DNA from: an uncultured bacterium
GTDB lineage: Bacteria > Actinomycetota > Coriobacteriia > Coriobacteriales > Atopobiaceae
DNA length: 64,000 nucleotides
Direction: 5' to 3'
Assembly: GCA_905215465.1 (NCBI GenBank)
Contig: CAJMPT010000003.1
Span: forward strand, 1 to 64,000
Shown here: positions 41,363 through 49,541 of the stretch, in pieces
Layout: each line of letters begins with the position of its first letter
Numbering within the stretch: the stretch's first letter is position 1
Made by a program: the position numbers and the translations under genes
The notes under the pieces: generated by a model
Told to the model about the DNA's origin: nothing
Databases searched by the model: none
Seen by the model: only the letters and a program-made list of their open reading frames with translations

Positions 41363-42052
41363 ATGGCAAAGCAGGTCTGGCGCGGCGGCAACATGCTGTA
41401 TCCGCTTCCGGCGGTCATGGTGAGCTGCGCGGACGCGCCGGGCGCCTCCGACATCGTCACGGTGGCGTGGACGGGCACCGTCTGCACCAACCCGCCCATG
41501 CTCTATGTCTCCATCAGGCCCGAGCGCGCGAGCTACCAGATCATTCGCGACTCCGGCGAGTTTGTGGTCAACCTCACCACGCACCGCCTGCAGCGCGCCT
41601 GCGACTGGTGCGGCGTGCGCTCCGGGCGCGACTACGACAAGTGGGCCGAGTGCGGCCTCACCCCTGCGCCGGCGGCAAAGCTCGAGCTGGCGCCCGTCAT
41701 CCAGGAGAGCCCCGTCAACATTGAGTGCAAGGTCGTCGAGGTCAAGGAGCTGGGCAGCCACCACATGTTTCTGGCCGGCGTGGAGGCCGTGCAGGTGGAC
41801 GAGTCCCTGGTGGATGCCCGCGGGCGGCTTGACCTGGCCCGCGCCGGTCTCACCGCCTACAGCCACGGCGAGTACTTCGAGCTGGGTCAGCGCCTGGGCA
41901 CCTTTGGCTACAGCGTGAGGAAGAAGCCCGTGGGCGGTGCGGGCAAGAAGGCCGCAACTGGCAAGAAGGCCGCCGCGGGCAAGAAGGCCGCAACTGGCAA
42001 GAAGCCCGCTGCCAGCAAGAAGCCCTCTGACCCCAGGAAGCCCCGCCGCTAG
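41363..42052 (+). CDS. Flavin reductase family protein with Lys/Ala-rich C-terminal tail
   Basis: A 229-residue protein. Residues 1-190 form a flavin reductase-like FMN-binding split barrel (TVCTNPPMLYVSIRPERASY, FVVNLTT, CDWCGVRSGRDYDKW). The last 36 residues are a repeated KKAATGKKAAAG-type tail, strongly basic, similar to histone H1 or HU tails. The tail is encoded by near-identical repeats at 41938-42030. Such a tail could bind nucleic acid or polyphosphate; this is inference. Its stop overlaps the convergent recQ stop. Confidence 0.85.
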   Translation: MAKQVWRGGNMLYPLPAVMVSCADAPGASDIVTVAWTGTVCTNPPMLYVSIRPERASYQIIRDSGEFVVNLTTHRLQRACDWCGVRSGRDYDKWAECGLTPAPAAKLELAPVIQESPVNIECKVVEVKELGSHHMFLAGVEAVQVDESLVDARGRLDLARAGLTAYSHGEYFELGQRLGTFGYSVRKKPVGGAGKKAATGKKAAAGKKAATGKKPAASKKPSDPRKPRR

Positions 42053-43980
42053 GCGTTGATCTTGGCCAGGAAGAGCTCGCCGTAGGCCTGGGCCTTCTTG
42101 GCGCCCACGCCGCTGACGTCGAGGAACTCGTCCAGGTCGCGCGGCCGCTTGGCGCACATGTCCACCAGGGTGGCGTTGCTGAAGATGAAGTACGGCGGCA
42201 CCTGCTGCTCTCGTGCCAGCTCGGTCCTGAGCTCGCAGAGCCGCCGGTAGAGGGTCTGGGCGTCCTCGTCCAGCTGTTCGAGGTCGGCCGCCGCGCGCCT
42301 CTTGGAAGAGGCCGTGCCCGAAGCGCCGCGCTTTTCTCGCCGCTCGTGCTGCCTTCCCCTGGCCTGCTTGACCATGAGGGGCTGGCCGTCGAGGAGCCGC
42401 GTGCGCATGAACGTCACGCCAGCCTCCGTCAGGCGGATGACGGGGTAGTCGCCGGCGCTTCTGGCGAGCAGCCCCCGGTACACCAGCTCGTCGAGAAGGG
42501 CGCGCAGCTGCGGTGCGGGCACGTCCCTCATGAGGCCGTAGGTGCTCATCTGGTCATAGCCGCGCGAGAGGATCCTCTCGGCGCGGGAGCCCTTGAGCAC
42601 GTCGACGATGGTTGAGGCGCCCGCCTCGCGCCCCCGCTGGGCAAAGCGAGCCACGCACGAGACCACCTTGAGGGCGTCCGTGGTGGCGTCCACCTCGTCA
42701 AAGTCCGTCAGGCAGTTGCCGCAGCTGCCGCAGTAGGCAGGCGCCTCCTCGCCAAAGTAGCGCAGGATGAAGGCGCGCAGGCAGTCCGTCGTGGTGCAGT
42801 AGAAGGTCATCTGGGCCAGGCGCCGGGCATCGTGGGCCTGAATCTCCTCCAGCTGCTCGGGCGTGAGGTCCTCTCGCCCCTCGCCGCTCTTGGAGAGAAG
42901 GAACTCCTGCGTGTGAACGTCGCCGGGCGAGTAGAACAGCAGGCACTCGGCGGGCGTTCCGTCCCTTCCCGCGCGGCCAGCCTCCTGGTAGTAGTTCTCC
43001 AGGCAGCTGGGCATGCTGTAGTGCACCACGTAGCTGACGTTTGACTTGTCGATGCCCATACCAAACGCGTTGGTGGCCACCATCACGCCGGCCCGGTCAA
43101 AGAGAAAGTCGTCCTGGTTGCGCCGACGCTCCTCGGCAGAGAGGCCGGCGTGGTAGCGCGTGGCCGCGATACCCGCCTCGCGCAGCAGGTCGCAGACGGC
43201 CTCGACGTCCTTGCGGCGTGCGCAGTACACAATGCCCGAGCGGCCGGGGCGCTTTTGCACAAAGGCCAAGAGCTCGCGGTTCTTCTCGGCGCCACCGTGG
43301 ACGCGGGACACAAAGAAGCTCAGGTTGGGGCGGTCAAAGCTTGCCACCACCGTGAAGGGGTCGGCAAGGCCCAGGGAGGCGCGGATGTCCTCGCGTACGG
43401 CGCGGGTTGCCGTGGCGGTGAGGGCCATGACGGGCGGCTGCGCGGGCAGAGCGTCAATGAAGCCAATGATGCGCTGGTAAGAGGGCCTGAAGTCGTTGCC
43501 CCACTGCGAGATGCAGTGCGCCTCGTCCACGGCGAGCAGTGCCACGCCGCGGGCGGCGGCAACCTCCAGGAAGCGCGGGTCGTCCAGGCGCTCGGGCGCC
43601 ACGTACAGAAGCGCCACGGCCCCGGACGCCACGCCGTGAAGGACGTCCGCCTGCTCGGAGGGGGAGAGCGTGGAGTTGAGGCAGCTTGCGGCCACGCCGT
43701 ACTGGTGCAGGCTTCCCACCTGGTCCTTCATGAGCGAGATGAGCGGGCTCACCACCACCGTGAGGCCGCCCGTCTGCCGGGCCAGCACGAGGGCGGGCAC
43801 CTGGTAGCAGATGGACTTTCCGGCCGAGGTGGGCATGACGGCCAGCACATCGCGGCCGGAAAGCGCCGCCGAGACGATCTCATCCTGGTGGGGACGGAAG
43901 CTCTCGTAGCCAAACGTCTGCCGCAGCACCTCAAGCGCCTGCTGGCTGACGTTCCCTTGGATTTGGCTGGTGTCCGGCAA
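42049..43980 (-). CDS. recQ: ATP-dependent DNA helicase RecQ
   Basis: A 643-residue 3'-to-5' helicase for replication repair. Walker A MPTSAGKSICYQ, DEAHCISQWG, FGMGIDKSNVSYVVHY, and arginine finger region QEAGRAGRDG are all present. Then come the RecQ zinc domain (YCTTTDCLRAF, YCGSCGNC) and a C-terminal HRDC domain (EFLDVSGVGAKKAQAYGELFL). The start is taken as TTG at 43980 after GGGGGGAGAGCG, giving MPDTSQIQGNVSQQ; longer forms are possible. It is convergent with the flavin reductase, the two stop codons overlapping. Confidence 0.92.
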   Translation of the reverse strand: MPDTSQIQGNVSQQALEVLRQTFGYESFRPHQDEIVSAALSGRDVLAVMPTSAGKSICYQVPALVLARQTGGLTVVVSPLISLMKDQVGSLHQYGVAASCLNSTLSPSEQADVLHGVASGAVALLYVAPERLDDPRFLEVAAARGVALLAVDEAHCISQWGNDFRPSYQRIIGFIDALPAQPPVMALTATATRAVREDIRASLGLADPFTVVASFDRPNLSFFVSRVHGGAEKNRELLAFVQKRPGRSGIVYCARRKDVEAVCDLLREAGIAATRYHAGLSAEERRRNQDDFLFDRAGVMVATNAFGMGIDKSNVSYVVHYSMPSCLENYYQEAGRAGRDGTPAECLLFYSPGDVHTQEFLLSKSGEGREDLTPEQLEEIQAHDARRLAQMTFYCTTTDCLRAFILRYFGEEAPAYCGSCGNCLTDFDEVDATTDALKVVSCVARFAQRGREAGASTIVDVLKGSRAERILSRGYDQMSTYGLMRDVPAPQLRALLDELVYRGLLARSAGDYPVIRLTEAGVTFMRTRLLDGQPLMVKQARGRQHERREKRGASGTASSKRRAAADLEQLDEDAQTLYRRLCELRTELAREQQVPPYFIFSNATLVDMCAKRPRDLDEFLDVSGVGAKKAQAYGELFLAKINA

Positions 43981-44069
43981 CGCTCTCCCCCCTCGATCGG
44001 CTCGGGTTCCATTGTGGGACAGGGCGGCGGAGCGAGCGGGCAGAAACAATGACCGCTGACTGGCCGCCA

Positions 44070-44165
44070 AAAAATCGGTAGGCAAATACTCAGACCAGTT
44101 GCAAAACCGCAGGTCGCGTCTGGCCGACACAAAAAAGACCGGACGTTGCTACCAAAAGATAGGTA
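44070..44165. repeat. Intergenic repeat family, copy C (inverted)
   Basis: Contains GCAAAACCGCAGGTC (44101-44115), the reverse complement of the core shared by copies A and B, near a TGGCCGACAC segment matching copy B's GCCGACAC. It lies between recQ and ecfT, and a minus-strand T6 run within it may help terminate ecfT. Confidence 0.4.
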
Positions 44166-44223
44166 GGCCACGCCCGGCCGCGGAGCCATCTCCAGACAAG
44201 AGGCCCGTCGAGAAGTCCGTCCG

Positions 44224-44970
44224 CTAGAACAGCACTCCCACCACGATGAGGGCCGCGCTCGCCGCCAGGACGGCGTAGTCGGCCGCGCCCATGGGGTAGC
44301 GCTTGTAGCTGCTCTCGCGAGTGCGCAGGTAAAAGCCGCGCTGCTCGGCGGCAAGGGCGGTGGCGTCGGTCTTGCCCACCGAGCTCACCAGCAGCGGCAC
44401 GCACAGCGGCAGCATGAGCTGGATCTTCTTGAGGGGGTTCTTGGTGTCGTACTCGACGCCGCGGGCGGTCTGGGCCTCCATGATGGCGTTCATCTCCTGG
44501 CTGAAGACGGGTACAAAGCGCAGGGCCGTGGTGAAGGTGAAGGCGTAGCGATACGGCACGTGCAGCACCTCAACCACGGCGTTTGCCAGGTCGTTCAACT
44601 TGGTGACGGTCAGCATGAGGATGAGCGGCAGGGCCACGCCCAGAAGGCGCAGCGCGGCCTTGGTGCCCGTGACCAGGCCATCGACCGTCACCCACGCGAA
44701 CACGGGGTCTCCGGTGCGGATGAAGGCCGTCTGCAGGACCAGCATGATCAGCGAGAGCGGCACCATGAGCTTGGAGAGCGAGACCAGGCCGCCGGCCGCG
44801 CGTGCGTAGGTGCCCAGGGCAAAGGTCAGCGCCAGCAGGGCAATGAGCAGCGGGTAGGTGTCTGCCAGGAAGGTCGCCAGGATGATGCCCGCCGCCAGCG
44901 CGAGCTTGGTGACCGGGTTCAGGCGGTGCAGCAGAGAAGTGCCGGGAATGTAGTCGATGACGCTAGTCAC
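44224..44970 (-). CDS. ecfT: ECF transporter transmembrane component EcfT
   Basis: A 248-residue scaffold subunit with five to six membrane spans. The coupling helix motif is QTARGVEYDTKNPLKK, with a second Ala-Arg-Gly-like AAEQRGFYLRTR. Start GTG at 44970 overlaps the ATPase stop by eight bases. It couples ATP hydrolysis by the upstream fused ATPase to the S component at 46849. Confidence 0.9.
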   Translation of the reverse strand: MTSVIDYIPGTSLLHRLNPVTKLALAAGIILATFLADTYPLLIALLALTFALGTYARAAGGLVSLSKLMVPLSLIMLVLQTAFIRTGDPVFAWVTVDGLVTGTKAALRLLGVALPLILMLTVTKLNDLANAVVEVLHVPYRYAFTFTTALRFVPVFSQEMNAIMEAQTARGVEYDTKNPLKKIQLMLPLCVPLLVSSVGKTDATALAAEQRGFYLRTRESSYKRYPMGAADYAVLAASAALIVVGVLF

Positions 44971-46744
44971 GGTTGACCATCTCCTCCGTGAGGTCGACGA
45001 TGCCGGAGACCTGGCTTATGCCCGCGAACTCGGGCGAGACGTCCCGCGCGAGCTCGGCGGCCAGGGCAACCACCTGCGGCGGCTCCACGTAGGCCGCGCG
45101 CATGAGCTCCTCGTTGGCAAAGATCTCCTCGGCCACGCCGCGCGCCAGGATGCGGCCGTTGGCCATGACCACCAGGCGCTCCGCGAAGTCCGAGACGACC
45201 TCCATGTCGTGGCAGACCATGATGACGGCGCAGCCGCGCTCGGCCATCTCGCGCACCGTCTCCATGACGGTCATGCACTCGCGGTAGTCAAGGCCGCTCG
45301 TGGGCTCGTCCAGGAGGACGACCTGGGGGTCGAGGACCACCACGGAGGCCAGGGCCACCATCTGCCTCTGGCCACGAGACAGCGAGAAGGGCGACTCGTC
45401 GAGCGGCAGGCCAAAGCGCTCGGCGGCTGCGGCGGCGCGGCATTTGGCCTCCTCCTCGCCCACGCCGTGGAGGGTCAGGCCAAAGGCCACCTCCTCAAGT
45501 ACCGTGTCTTTGCAGATCTGGCGGTCCGGGTTCTGGAAGAGCGTGGCGCAGCGCGCGGCGATGGCGCTGGTGGGGACGTCGTGGGTGTCCATGCCCGCGA
45601 TGCGCACGGAGCCAAAGGACGGGCGCAGCAGGCCGTTCAGCAGCTTGGTGAGGGTGGTCTTGCCGGCGCCGTTCTGGCCGACGATGCCCACGAGCTCGCC
45701 GGGATAGACGCGCATCTGGAGGTCGTTGACGGCGGCGCCGCCGTTGGGGTACTGGAAGTTGACGCCGGAGAGCTCCACCACGGGCTCGGCGCCCTCGGCG
45801 TGCGGGCGGGCGGCGGGTGCGTGACGCGAGCCGGCGCGGGCCGCGGCCGCCACGTCCTTCTCGCCTGCGCCGGGGACATGGCCGGCAACGAGGCCCGCCA
45901 CCAGGTCCTTTGCCTCGGCAATGTTCAGGCAGGGCGTGGTCTGCGGCGCTATCACGCCGCGCTGGGCCAGGCTGTTTGCCATGCGGGCCACGCGCGGGCT
46001 GTCCACGCCCATGGCGCGCAGCTCGGAGGCGTGGCTGAAGACCTCGTGCGGCTCCCCGTCAAAGGCGAGGGCGCCCTCGTTCATGACCAGCACGCGGCCG
46101 CAGTACTTGCTGAGAAGGGCCACCTTCTGCTCGATGACTACAATGGTGATGCCGGCGAGCTCGTTGACCTTGCGCAGGGTCTCGAAGACCAGCGTGGAGC
46201 TGGCGGGGTCCAGGGCCGCGGTGGGCTCGTCGAGCACCAGCACGCGCGGGGCCAGCGCCAGGATGGCCGCGATGGCCACCTTTTGCTTCTGGCCGCCGGA
46301 GAGCGTGGCGATCTCACGCTCACGCAGGTCGGAGATGCCGACGGTGGCCAGCGTCTGGCTGATGCGCCCCTCGACCTGGTCGTGCGGGACGCCAAAGTTC
46401 TCTAGCCCGAAGAGCATCTCGTCCTCGACGACGGAGGCCACCATCTGGGCGTCTATGTCCTGCAGGACGCTGCCCACGATGCGCGAGATGTCCGTCAGGG
46501 TGACCTCGCAGGTGTCCTTGCCGTCTATGAGCGTGGCGCCATAGAGCTGGCCGGTGAAGTGGTGGGGGATGGCGCCGCTCATGACGGCGGCAAGCGTGGA
46601 CTTGCCGGCGCCCGACGGGCCGATGACGCCCACGAAGTCGCCCTCGGCAATGGAGAGCGAGACGTGGTCAAGAGCCGGCCGCGCGCCCTCGCCGTACGAG
46701 AACGAGACGTCCTTCAGCTCGATGATTGGGTTGGTTTGGGTCAT
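44963..46744 (-). CDS. Fused double ATPase of the ECF transporter (EcfA1-EcfA2)
   Basis: A 593-residue protein with two complete ABC domains: residues 1-260 (Walker A GPSGAGKST, signature LSGGQKQKVAIA, Walker B VLVLDEP) and about 325-570 (GQNGAGKTT, LSRGQRQMVALA, VVLLDEP). A linker rich in Ala and His joins them. In most ECF systems these are separate EcfA and EcfA' chains; the fused form is known in some actinobacteria. It follows the S-component gene with a terminator-like hairpin between, and is coupled to ecfT. Confidence 0.9.
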   Translation of the reverse strand: MTQTNPIIELKDVSFSYGEGARPALDHVSLSIAEGDFVGVIGPSGAGKSTLAAVMSGAIPHHFTGQLYGATLIDGKDTCEVTLTDISRIVGSVLQDIDAQMVASVVEDEMLFGLENFGVPHDQVEGRISQTLATVGISDLREREIATLSGGQKQKVAIAAILALAPRVLVLDEPTAALDPASSTLVFETLRKVNELAGITIVVIEQKVALLSKYCGRVLVMNEGALAFDGEPHEVFSHASELRAMGVDSPRVARMANSLAQRGVIAPQTTPCLNIAEAKDLVAGLVAGHVPGAGEKDVAAAARAGSRHAPAARPHAEGAEPVVELSGVNFQYPNGGAAVNDLQMRVYPGELVGIVGQNGAGKTTLTKLLNGLLRPSFGSVRIAGMDTHDVPTSAIAARCATLFQNPDRQICKDTVLEEVAFGLTLHGVGEEEAKCRAAAAAERFGLPLDESPFSLSRGQRQMVALASVVVLDPQVVLLDEPTSGLDYRECMTVMETVREMAERGCAVIMVCHDMEVVSDFAERLVVMANGRILARGVAEEIFANEELMRAAYVEPPQVVALAAELARDVSPEFAGISQVSGIVDLTEEMVNRD

Positions 46745-46795
46745 GGGAGCCCTTCTTCTGGGTCTGCTGCCGTCGGATGCTGGTCCCGCGGCGAG

Positions 46796-46830
46796 AAAAA
46801 CGCGCCGGCCCGGGGGGTGGGTCGGCGCGT
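46796..46830 (-). terminator. Partial terminator between S component and ATPase
   Basis: Minus strand ACGCGCCGACCC pairs with GGGCCGGCGCGT, followed by TTTTCTC. It probably reduces expression of the ATPase and EcfT relative to the S component. Confidence 0.75.
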
Positions 46831-46848
46831 CTCATGGTACCTAATGAG

Positions 46849-47427
46849 CTACTTGTTCAGGACCTTCTTGATGGGGATGTAGAGGGCCTGGACGATGATG
46901 GCGTTGAAGGCGCCGGTCATGGCGACGACGGGGGCCATGACCATGATGAGCTGCGGGTTGCGCTGGACAAAGCAGGCAAAGATGACGGCGTAGATGAGGC
47001 CGGAGATGCAGGTGACCACAAAGGTGCCGACGAGGGGCAGGACCTTCTTGGCACCGCCGTTGCCCAGGGCGGAGACCAGCAGCGCCATGACCACGGCGGC
47101 GACGGGCTCGGCGATGAGGTCGGGGCCCTTGACGGAGGCGGTGATTTGGATCACCACGCCGGCGAGCAGGCCGATGACAGCGGCCTGGCCGATGTTGGGC
47201 CTGATGATGAGTATCTCGAGGCAGAAGGCCGCGATGATGAACTCGGGCGAGAGAAAGCCGCCAGTGAGGCCGGAGAAGAACTTGCTGACCGTCATGTTGA
47301 GGACAAAGCCAGCGGCCAAAAGAATCGCGTAGAGGGTGAGGGCCTTGAGGTCGAGCTTGCCGCGGTCGACGGTGGTGACGGTGCGGGCCTGCTGGACGTT
47401 GGCGGTGTTGGTGTTCTGCTGGGACAT
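46849..47427 (-). CDS. ECF transporter S component, probably tryptophan-specific
   Basis: A 192-residue membrane protein with about five to six spans (ALTLYAILLAAGFVLNMTV, GQAAVIGLLAGVVIQIT, AFNAIIVQALYIPIKK). The N-terminal 30 residues are hydrophilic and cytoplasmic. Start ATG at 47427 follows AAAGGAGAAAC. The specific substrate is inferred from the leader peptide with three tryptophan codons directly upstream and its attenuator, not from the protein alone. The family is related to the TrpP-like substrate binders. Confidence 0.82.
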   Translation of the reverse strand: MSQQNTNTANVQQARTVTTVDRGKLDLKALTLYAILLAAGFVLNMTVSKFFSGLTGGFLSPEFIIAAFCLEILIIRPNIGQAAVIGLLAGVVIQITASVKGPDLIAEPVAAVVMALLVSALGNGGAKKVLPLVGTFVVTCISGLIYAVIFACFVQRNPQLIMVMAPVVAMTGAFNAIIVQALYIPIKKVLNK

Positions 47428-47473
47428 GGTGTTTCTCCTTTGCTTGGCGGCATGTGCCTGGGATTTGGCGAAC

Positions 47474-47504
47474 AAAAAAGGGCCCCCGGTCAAACCGGGA
47501 GCCC
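47474..47504 (-). terminator. Tryptophan attenuator
   Basis: Minus strand GGGCTCCCGGT pairs with ACCGGGGGCCC (one G-U pair) around TTG, followed by TTTTTTG. It sits 32 bases downstream of the leader stop and 46 bases before the S-component start. Confidence 0.8.
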
Positions 47505-47535
47505 TTCCATTCGCGTAATTATGGCGCGACAAGAC

Positions 47536-47598
47536 TCACGATCGACCGACCGAGTTCGAGTTGCGCCACCACCAGTTGTTGTTCATGGACTTGAACAT
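47536..47598 (-). CDS. Tryptophan leader peptide, 20 aa
   Basis: The frame begins MFKSMNNN, then three consecutive tryptophan codons (TGG TGG TGG), then RNSNSVGRS and stop. GAGAGGAG lies seven bases before the first ATG; an in-frame ATG four codons later is an alternative start. GGCGC overlapping the Trp codons can pair with GCGCC downstream, forming the expected pause hairpin. A strong intrinsic terminator follows. These are the ingredients of classical tryptophan attenuation. TTGCGC-18-TAAATT on the minus strand (about 47650-47680) is a possible promoter. Confidence 0.85.
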   Translation of the reverse strand: MFKSMNNNWWWRNSNSVGRS

Positions 47599-47763
47599 CT
47601 GGGCGCTCCTCTCTGTGGTCGTCGTCATCTCTTACGCTTGGCGCACAATTTACTCCGCCGCATTGCCGCCGCGCAATCCTTTTTTCGTTAACGCTTTGTG
47701 AACTGGTGTCAGCAGATTGGAACCAGTCGGTAACGGAGGGTGTGCTCGGCTTCCCGCATGCGC

Positions 47764-47817
47764 GATGCTGTTTTATGGGTTGCAACCACGTAAATCGGCA
47801 TCATATTAAACAGCATT
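47764..47817. terminator. Weak inverted repeat downstream of the GntR gene
   Basis: GATGCTGTTT (47764-) and AAACAGCATT (about 47808-47817) form arms of an inverted repeat with a long loop. It lies 10 bases after the GntR stop on the minus strand and may act as a terminator. Confidence 0.35.
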
Positions 47818-47826
47818 CCAGCTCAG

Positions 47827-48531
47827 CTAGCGTGTGACGTAGATCTCGAAGGAGTTGCTGGCGCCGCGATACCTTGCGATGGAGTATTCGACGGCTCGCC
47901 CCTGGGCGTCGTAGCCGATGGTGTGGAAGAGGATCAGGGGGTCGCCGTCCTCCACGTCCAGAAGCGCCACCGTTGCACCTTCCGCCTTGACGGCCTCAAA
48001 ACGGCGCCGGGCGTTGGCTACCGGCTCGCCGCACTCCTCCATCGCGGCGTAGAGGCTTTTGTTATTGAAGTCGAACTTATCGAGGCCGGGGTAGAGCGCG
48101 CACGGGATGTAGCTCTCGACAAAGACGTTCGGGAGGTCGTCGACGTAGCGGAGGCGGACGAGCTTGAAGACCTTCTCCTTGGCCTTGAGCCCAAGGCGGC
48201 CGGCGACCTCCTGGCTTGCCAGCTCGGAGCGGAAAAGAATCACGTTTGTCTTGGGCAGGCGGCCTTCCAGGCGCATGGCGTCCTCGAAGCTGCGGACGCT
48301 CATGGTAAAGGACTGCTCGACCTTCGGCTTGGTGACGATGGTGCCCCTGCGGCGGCGCTTCTCGACATAGCCGTCCGCGGCCAGGATCTGGAGTGCCTGG
48401 CGGACGGTCGCGCGGCTCACGCCGTAGGACTCGGCGAGCTCGAGCTCGGAGGGAATCGTCTCGCCGATCGGGTACGTGCCATTATTTATCTTGTCGAGAA
48501 TATCTTCTTTGATGTTGTCGTAGAGGTTCAT
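47827..48531 (-). CDS. GntR-family regulator of the mannose-type PTS
   Basis: A 234-residue HutC-type regulator with a winged helix (IPSELELAESYGVSRATVRQALQILAADGYVEKRRRRGT) and a UTRA effector domain (FVESYIPCALYPGLDKFD, EYSIARYRGASNSFEI). It is downstream of the PTS genes on the same strand and likely regulates them and the divergent deoC operon. TTATTGTACTTG (48565-48576) lies upstream of the gene and a similar TCATTGTACTAG (51425-51436) upstream of the PTS; these are candidate operator half-sites. Confidence 0.9.
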   Translation of the reverse strand: MNLYDNIKEDILDKINNGTYPIGETIPSELELAESYGVSRATVRQALQILAADGYVEKRRRRGTIVTKPKVEQSFTMSVRSFEDAMRLEGRLPKTNVILFRSELASQEVAGRLGLKAKEKVFKLVRLRYVDDLPNVFVESYIPCALYPGLDKFDFNNKSLYAAMEECGEPVANARRRFEAVKAEGATVALLDVEDGDPLILFHTIGYDAQGRAVEYSIARYRGASNSFEIYVTR

Positions 48532-48605
48532 GGTGTCTGCCGTTCAGGGTGAGGATGTGGCCTCTTATTGTACTTGCCGAGGCCGCGATGAGCTTTGGGA
48601 AGGCT

Positions 48606-48639
48606 GCGGGCGGGCCGCTGTGTAAGCGGTCCCGCCCGC
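48606..48639 (-). terminator. GC-rich hairpin after the PTS IID gene
   Basis: GCGGGCGGG pairs with CCCGCCCGC (48631-48639), with an inner CCGCT/AGCGG stem. The T-run on the minus strand is weak. It ends the PTS transcript ahead of the GntR gene. Confidence 0.6.
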
Positions 48640-48669
48640 GAAGGAACGTCTATTTGCTGCCGGCGCGGA

Positions 48670-49521
48670 TTAGAACACGCCGATGAGGCACAGCAGCGTG
48701 ACCGCCACGGTGAGGATCGCGATGACCTTGGTGGGGCTGTACTGCTTCTTGCCGAGCATCCACCAGGTCAGAAGGACCGCCGCCAGGGGGAGGATCCCGG
48801 GGAATACGCCGTCGAGCGTCGTCTGGAGCGGCTGCCACTCGCCGCCGAGCGGGATGTTGATCGCGGTGGTCAGGGCGATGTTGCCGGCCGAGAGCGCGCC
48901 GATGACCATGACGCCCAGGATGTTGAACGCGTCGGTGATGCGTCTTGCGTTCTCGCCGACGATCACGTCGATGGCGCCCACGCCGAGCTTGTAGCCGGTG
49001 TGATAGCTGATGTAAGAGATCGCGGTGCCCACGATGGCGTAGGCGATTATGTAGAACAGGGGGCCGATGATGCTGCCGCCGGATGCAAGACTCATTCCGA
49101 TCGAGAGCAGGATCGGGACGATGATGCCCTGGATGATGGAGTCGCCGATGCCGGCGAGCGGGCCCATGAGCGTGGCCTTGATGTTGTTGGGCATCTCCTC
49201 GGAGACGCCGCCGCCGTTGGCGATGTTTTCCTCGAGGGAGGTGACGATGCCGTTGATGATCTGGCCGGTCTGGGGCTCGGTGTTGAAGAAGACCGAGTGG
49301 CGGACCAGAAGGCGGCGCTTGGCCTCGGGGTTGTCCTTATAGTACTTATTTGCAAAGGGAATGTAGGCCCAGGCATAGGCGTGGCCCTGGAGCTTCTCGT
49401 AGCTCATCGAGGCGAGGTGGGTGAAGCCCCAGCGCAGCCAGATCCTGTTGAGCTCTTTTTTGCTGAGGTGCCCCTGTCCGCTTGCGTCGGTCGCGGGGCT
49501 GGCGGTGATCTGCTTATCCAT
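48670..49521 (-). CDS. PTS mannose-family IID component
   Basis: A 283-residue membrane subunit of the ManZ type. The N-terminal ELNRIWLRWGFTHLASMSYEKLQG and EEMPNNIKATLMGPLAGIGDSI are strongly conserved in IID proteins. With the IIC protein it forms the sugar channel. Start ATG at 49521; the gene follows IIC with 20 bases between. Confidence 0.92.
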   Translation of the reverse strand: MDKQITASPATDASGQGHLSKKELNRIWLRWGFTHLASMSYEKLQGHAYAWAYIPFANKYYKDNPEAKRRLLVRHSVFFNTEPQTGQIINGIVTSLEENIANGGGVSEEMPNNIKATLMGPLAGIGDSIIQGIIVPILLSIGMSLASGGSIIGPLFYIIAYAIVGTAISYISYHTGYKLGVGAIDVIVGENARRITDAFNILGVMVIGALSAGNIALTTAINIPLGGEWQPLQTTLDGVFPGILPLAAVLLTWWMLGKKQYSPTKVIAILTVAVTLLCLIGVF

Positions 49522-49541
49522 AGTTAGTCTCCGTTCTTCCT

